The notes beneath the pieces were generated by a model. The model searched no databases, was not told where the DNA came from, and was given only the letters and a program-made list of their open reading frames with translations. Below, one piece after another: positions 58,926 to 64,000 of a stretch of DNA of 64,000 nucleotides (the stretch's first letter is position 1; the number at the start of each line of letters is the position of its first letter). The stretch is from Heterobilharzia americana. Taxonomy: Eukaryota > Platyhelminthes > Trematoda > Strigeidida > Schistosomatidae. The translations under genes and the position numbers were made by a program. The DNA lies in the NCBI GenBank assembly GCA_944470555.2, contig OX104127.1, forward strand, positions 159,563,276 through 159,627,275, read 5' to 3'.

Positions 58926-59614
58926 TATATATATAGGGCTTTCGTTGTCCATCTCTCTTTTGATATTAACCCTGGTTACATCCAAATCAATTTCGTGATC
59001 CCTGCCTTGAACCTTGTGCTACTAAATTTATCCATTGAACATTTTACATCAAATTCTTCCTTTTAAATTTGTTTTAATCACTTAAATATATCCTTTGAAC
59101 GTATTATATACTCTTGCACATTTTTTAAACTGTTTTCAATTCTGCATTTCTCGAGTCAGTAACAAAACAGAGTGAGTTGCAGATTTTTGTACCATCTGAA
59201 TGAACCACCACCACCACTAAAATTACGCTTGGATTTCTGTTGATTCTTCATTATGGACCGGATGGCCATCCAGATCCAGATGCAATAACCGTTTCATCTT
59301 AAAGTATTGTTCTGGGAGTAAGTTTCTTGAGAAAGTGGATGCTGAGAATTCCATACTGTCATACATATTGTTTGGAATAAAGCGATTATTATTATTATTA
59401 TATAGTCATAGTCTTTACTCATTGTTCGTTAGTCTGTTTGTTCAATACAATGTTCCACATGGTTAACAGTTGTGTTGATTCACTTTTGTTGCATGTTGCT
59501 AAAATATTCTAACTGTTGGCGTGATAACAGGTGATAATTTTGTGCAAAATATTACTGAAATAAAAACTTATCATTGGTATGTAAACTTTGTATTAAAATT
59601 TATTGATAACACAG

Positions 59615-59935
59615 ATTCATATTCATCAAGGACTGATATCACTTGTTGGAACATTAAAAACCTGGGAGAGTTGAACAGCTGTTTCGTCCGATTAGTGCGG
59701 GACTCCTCATCAGTGTGCATATACGATCCTCACCCCCAGGGATCGAACCCGCGACCTTCAGATTCTGTGACCAGCAGGTTACCATTGAGCCACTGGGTAA
59801 GAATCCAATGGTTCATATTTCCAACTTCTGTTAGTTCACGATATAGCGCAACCGCCACCTAATGCCATTGGTGAGTAACTGTCCTCACAACCATCAGGCT
59901 TTGTCCCCACTCCCCAAATCCCAACAACTCCCTCA
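59615..59935 (-). mobile_element. SINE-B copy, variant head subfamily
   Basis: Minus strand: 5' part with GTGAACTAACAGAAGTTGG, head TGGCTCAATGGTAACCTG and GGTTCGATCCCTGG, ribozyme with GATGAGGAGTCCCGCAC and CGGACGAAACAGCTG, then the tail. Stem II pairs well (GTCC/GGAC); the core reads ATGAGGA, with the first C changed. Confidence 0.7.
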
Positions 59936-60330
59936 AAATATATGTAGTTGTTGAACAAGCTAAAAAGTTAATGATCGTCATTTGATCCTTCAAAGCTTAT
60001 GCTTATCTAGTTAAGCATTTGCAGTAACGACTTTCGCCAGTATTCTGCACAATTTTACATTGAAAGAATGAACAAAATATTGACTATAAGACATCAGAAG
60101 TAATGAAATATTTCACTCTATATCGACTTTTTGACATTACAACTTTACAATATACCACCGCTGTGAATATATCACTGATGAAGCTGGAATAACTCTCCAA
60201 TACTTGCTCTATTTTTATCGCTATTGTTTTCTGTCGAGATGGTTTATTTTTTGAGAAGTATCTTCAGATAAATGGATCTTCTTAGTATTTCAACAGAAAA
60301 TTACAAGCATTAATGAATAATAACTGATGT
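59936..60330. other. Intron sequence, no element recognised
   Basis: AT-rich, nothing supported. Confidence 0.4.
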
Positions 60331-60334
60331 TATA

Positions 60335-60480
60335 TTGCCTCACAAGAGGTTGGTTTTATGTTACAGTCGAGTCCCAGTGGAAACACCATATCACTGACTT
60401 AGGTGAAGGCACATCAAGGATAAAACACATGTTCGGGTTTCCACTATTAGCCACCAAGTAAGATAGATGGAGAAATTAAA
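60335..60480 (+). mobile_element. Sm-alpha-like SINE-A fragment, weak
   Basis: CAGTCGAGTCCCAGTGG, ATATCACTGACTTAGGTG, AAGGCACATCAAGG and TTTCCACTATTAGCCACC follow the SINE-A order. The ribozyme is mostly gone. Confidence 0.45.
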
Positions 60481-60694
60481 CGTTAAATAAAGTTTTACTT
60501 TCTTACTTACAAACACCGAATAGACTGAATCCATTGTAATACTGTTTGAGTCTGTTAAACTCCCCTAGTGTAAAAGCATGATCGTAGATAGGAAGAAAAT
60601 CTGGTTGGTGGCAGTCAGACGGAAATCCTAAAACGTAGGCCTCATACCTATGAACAAGGGGACTAAAACAAAAGCCTTAAATAAGTTATTTTTC

Positions 60695-60910
60695 AAGTTA
60701 ATATCTATCATTGGCTGAAATCATTTGAAGAAACATCGGAAACCTGGGAACACTGAACAACCAGCTATTTTGTCCGCATCTATAAGCCCACGAATTCAGA
60801 AATTTCAGGTTTTGTGGCCAGCATATTACCACTGAGCTAGCTACTGGGTTCAAATCCGACATAGCACAGCCATCATCCAATGTCATCGTTGAGTATTTAT
60901 TCTCAACAAT
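60695..60910 (-). mobile_element. SINE-B copy, variant head subfamily, old
   Basis: Minus strand: GTAGCTAGCTCAGTGGTAAT (A box), AACCTGAAATTTCTGAATTC, a decayed ribozyme with CGGACAAAATAGC, and the tail. Same subfamily as 41215 and 59615. Confidence 0.55.
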
Positions 60911-61103
60911 GACACTAGATTAACACAAATCGTTTGGTTTACACTGAAAACTGATATCAATGAAAAATTAAACTTTCAACACAATTTAAACGTTAATTTG
61001 TGTTCCATTTCAAAATTCTGATGAGAAACATTTAAAAAGAAGATGAATGTGGATTGGTAAACAAATTATACTCATATTGGTAATTATTAGAAGATTAGAT
61101 AAC

Positions 61104-61294
61104 CTTTCTATTTGAATCCTTTCTTGGTTTAATTGAGCCTTCATCAATTGTACTGCGTCTAATTCAGCTTGTAAAGCTTGCCGTTTAATAAATGCTTCAC
61201 GTTCTTCTTTCTGTTGTGATAGACTATATTTTTCTTTCAGTAATTTTTCTTGTTCATTTAAAGATTGAAGGCGATTTTCAAATTCTTGTTCTAA
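61104..61294 (-). CDS. Coiled-coil gene, most upstream exon seen
   Basis: The exon is preceded on the minus strand by an intron ending TTTTAG and followed by GTTATC. It is 191 nt, enters in phase 0 and leaves in phase 2. It encodes 63 codons beginning LEQEFENRLQSLNEQEKLL and ending KAQLNQERIQIER, with heptad-like spacing of Leu/Ile and no helix breakers. The donor is non-optimal, but the phase fits the next exon exactly. Further upstream exons probably lie beyond the window; none was found between 61294 and 64000. Confidence 0.8.
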
Positions 61295-61299
61295 CTAAA

Positions 61300-62075
61300 A
61301 TTCCAAAAATGTTGATTTATTCAGTTTTCAATACATTTTTAAATTTTGATAAAGAATCCATGCTGATATTTTTTTAAATTTTTTGTTTACTACTTATAAG
61401 TAGGCAAACTCTTATAGTAACATTTTAAAAGGACACGATTTTGTGACTACAACAGCAATAAATATGAGGTGAGTAAGATTTGTAATCATTTTCAAATTAG
61501 TTGGCTATTTGTTCTTAAATTGTAAACAGACGGCACAGGAGACACACCTAATGGTTATTAATCAACTTGGTACCACTTTGAAAGGTAGTATACCATGTAC
61601 TTTACATAGAATTACAAATATCACCAGAAAACCTAAAGTCAATCATTCCTTGTACTTTTGAAGATATACCTCATTTAAAGAGTTAAATAGAATTCCTTTT
61701 CGAAAAAGCTTCATAGGCAAATACAACTGAAAAATCCTTCGTAACGCTTAGACAGTGTAACTTCTAGGGTACTGGATGAACGAAAGATGACTGGTTCACC
61801 TCTTTTTGACTTCCTGTAAGCAGATTAACTTATCGAATCACTCTGTCTTCTGTATTCATACCTGATAGTTCTTAAGATTAACATCAGATGGTTTATATAT
61901 GTCAAACTCAAGACCTGAAAATAACAGAACATCTTCTTCAAGAAGCTATTAATCACGAAATAATATTAGCTGGAGGACCACTGAAAGCCCAGTAACGCTA
62001 AACAGCTTTTCAAACTGGCAGTGCAAACTCATGATCTTCCAAGCAATAGAACACTAATGATGTAAGTCAGTCAGT
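61300..62075. other. Intron sequence, no element recognised
   Basis: AT-rich, upstream of the first exon seen. No exon in phase 0 was found here. Confidence 0.4.
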
Positions 62076-62079
62076 TATG

Positions 62080-63000
62080 GATTATTATCATCATTATTAT
62101 TCCCTTGGGTTCCTATTGGAACATAGGGCTTCATCAGCACGCCTCCATTGCACTATGTCCTCTGCAATCTTTTGAACCTGACTCCACGACTCCCCACAAG
62201 CTTTCATTTCCTCTTCATATGAGCTCCCCCATGTCACCCTCACCTCGGACGCCCAACTCGCCGTTACCCATTTGGATCCCACTCGAGGGACTGGCGCGTG
62301 ATGTCCCAAATCAGTATTGAGCGAGCATAGGCGGCAGCTGTTGACTTATATCTGCAGTTTGTTGGAAATGCTTTTCGTAATGAGCCAAGTTTCCGAACCA
62401 TATAGCAGCACTGACTTGGCTGAATTGGTGTTGAAAATTCTAATCGTGTTCATGCTTTATGCTGAGTGCAGTAGATCTCCGCACTGATCAGTTCAGATTA
62501 ATGAAGGCCTGTCTTGCTGTCTTTCCGATCCTGGCTACTTTCACATCTTCGTCTGTGCCTGTGCCGCTGCCTGTAGTTGAAACGATGCTGCCTGCCTAGA
62601 TAGGTGAAAGAGGCTACTTTCTTTAAGTTTCTCCCACTGATGGTGATTCAGGCTTGTTGTTGTTGGTGGTGGTGGCGTTGGTTGGGTATCCTCATCACTT
62701 CTGTCTTCTCTACGTTCACCTGAAGGAAGTGCCGTTTTCGCAGCCCCGCCTGCCTCTTCTGTCCTGTCTGTTCTGTCAACTTGTTAGTTTTTGCCTGTAG
62801 ATCTTCAAGCTTCTGCGATAACACATTATACACAAGTCATCGGTGAAATCCAAATCTTCTACGATTTCTTCATTGGTCCAGAGTATCCCTCTCTTCTCGC
62901 GCCCCACTTTTTGCTGCATGATCCAGTCGACCACAATGAGGAAGATCACGTGTGATAGTAGATAGCCTTGTTTTACTCCTGTCTTCAATTCAATGATAAA
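62080..63000 (-). mobile_element. RTE-A copy 19, 3' part
   Basis: TTATTATTCCCTTGGGTTCC at the left. The C-terminal block is deleted between about 62310 and 62325, removing the TGGC seed site. Then comes the SVWRS region, the TYLGRQ-type box, NVEKTEVMRIPNQRHHHQQQ, a CYRRSLKIY-type block and GVKQGYLLSHVIFLIVVDWI near 62900-62980. Confidence 0.82.
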
Positions 63001-63515
63001 TACAACAAAGTAGTTATCCAACTTTTGAGCATGCTTGATCGTATTGTAGACTCATGTATAAATTTCTTGAAAGCAACGACCATAACTATGTGTTACAAAA
63101 CACCAGACTCTAGAAACTGTTAACCATTACCCAGTACTACGACCTATTCAAAAACTGGTTTTAAGCTAACCTGTGCATTCAAGATACAAATGTAGGTAGT
63201 TATATATAATTTGAAACATTGATATGGTCAATTAAGAATACTAAATAACCAAGGAAACATCCCTTGTGTTGTGAGTGATATATATGATTAGAATGAAGTC
63301 GGTTCGCTGTTTTACATAGATTCTTGTTTATCTCAACTTTTCTTTGACCAACTTCCAACCATCTATTTATTATTTGCTTTGACCGTATGTTTCAATAGGA
63401 GTGGTGGAATCTGTTGACCATTTCACTTACATAGAATGAACGGGCTGGTTAGTGACGAAAGGTCAGCCTGAATACACAAGGCCTCTTTGGTATTTGGCTA
63501 CTGGTTTTGTTTGTC
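63001..63515. other. Intron sequence, no element recognised
   Basis: AT-rich, nothing supported. Confidence 0.4.
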
Positions 63516-63519
63516 TTGC

Positions 63520-64000
63520 CGAATGGCAAGATATCTAACTACCTATCAAAGGACGAGTATACTGCACAGCAGTTCGTTCTGTCTTGTTCTACGACTGTGA
63601 GATATGGTCGTTAAAAGGACAAGATATAAAGTGGTCATAGGGTTTCGATCATAGGCATCCTTATAGCATGGCTCGCGTTTGTTGGAATCCCTCTGTGAGT
63701 AATGTTGAGGTCAGGGGAAGGGTACTAGCCAAAACAGACAAGTCGATTTATCAAGTTGTGAACTATCAGCGAGTGAGATGACTTGGATATACACTGCGCA
63801 TGCCGAACCATAGCCTACTTCGATGTACCGTGCTACAAGAAGTTAGATTAGATTGAAAGAGGTGGTTAGCGTGACCAGACTGAAATGTGGCACCAGTTCA
63901 TGAAGTTTTTGACTGTTGACCTGAGTCGTGTTGGGAGATGTAAACTACCTGGATACGGTCTCCGAAAAGATAGGAATCAGTGGTTAATGACTGAAAATCG
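63520..64000 (+). pseudogene. SR2-like RT C-terminal tail, copy 3
   Basis: Plus strand: VYCTAVRSVLFYDCEIWSLK (the post-palm Y-x-E-x-W box), then FDHRHPYSMARVCWNPSVSN, VRGRVLAKTDKSIYQVVNYQ, LGYTLRMPNHSLLRCTVLQE and DRNQW near the window end. It follows the plan of the SR2/RTE-type schistosome element and differs from the RTE-A C-terminus. A few stops. It continues past the window edge. Confidence 0.7.

Overview
The window looks like a piece of a blood-fluke (Schistosoma) nuclear genome. The base composition is AT-rich. There is one host gene with short coding exons and very long introns. The rest is dense schistosome-type repeats: RTE-like and SR2/CR1-like non-LTR retrotransposons, Penelope-like elements (PLEs), and tRNA-derived short retroposons with hammerhead ribozyme cores, including copies that match the schistosome Sm-alpha type. 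No prokaryotic organisation is visible. The species is not resolved.

Host gene. Eleven coding exons on the minus strand (61294 down to 2654) join with consistent splice phases into about 465 codons of one protein. The upstream part is highly charged coiled coil (exons at 61104-61294, 57366-57485, 45670-45743, 45529-45620, 40686-40753, 31725-31768, 27517-27656). The downstream part is less helical (20288-20471, 7443-7792, 3706-3750, 2654-2739). Both ends of the gene lie outside the window or were not found. I do not recognise the family with confidence. Almost everything else lies within its introns.

Retrotransposons. About 19 copies of one APE-type, RTE-like non-LTR element (called RTE-A here) occur in both orientations. 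Most are 5'-truncated and end in a TAA-type trinucleotide tail. Two copies keep the 5'UTR and endonuclease (532-2300 and 43383-45470). The best reverse transcriptase is at 48130-49650. A (TGGC)n microsatellite sits at one fixed site in the C-terminal coding region of many copies, from 0 to 53 units. Three C-terminal tails of a different, SR2-like element lie at 33715-34100, 35970-36385 and 63520-64000, and a CR1-like fragment lies at 8-350.

Penelope-like elements. Several PLE fragments carry YVDD reverse transcriptase and/or GIY-YIG domains (9030-10200, 17335-18175, 18780-19390, 37578-38230, 38630-39320, 42735-43010, 47395-48110, 49920-51000). Three further units (10234-11617, 15000-16215, 51190-52629) have a GIY-YIG region without reverse transcriptase between long inverted repeats of about 315-460 bp. 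Two of them keep an intact 186-codon ORF.

Short retroposons. Three families share one plan: a tRNA-like head, a hammerhead core (CTGANGA, stem II, GAAA, short stem III, cleavage triplet) and a family-specific tail. They are Sm-alpha-like (SINE-A), a family ending GTCCAGTGCTCCCAG (SINE-B), and a family ending ACCTAGGTC (SINE-C). Many occur as head-to-head inverted pairs. Stretches with nothing recognisable are listed as such.
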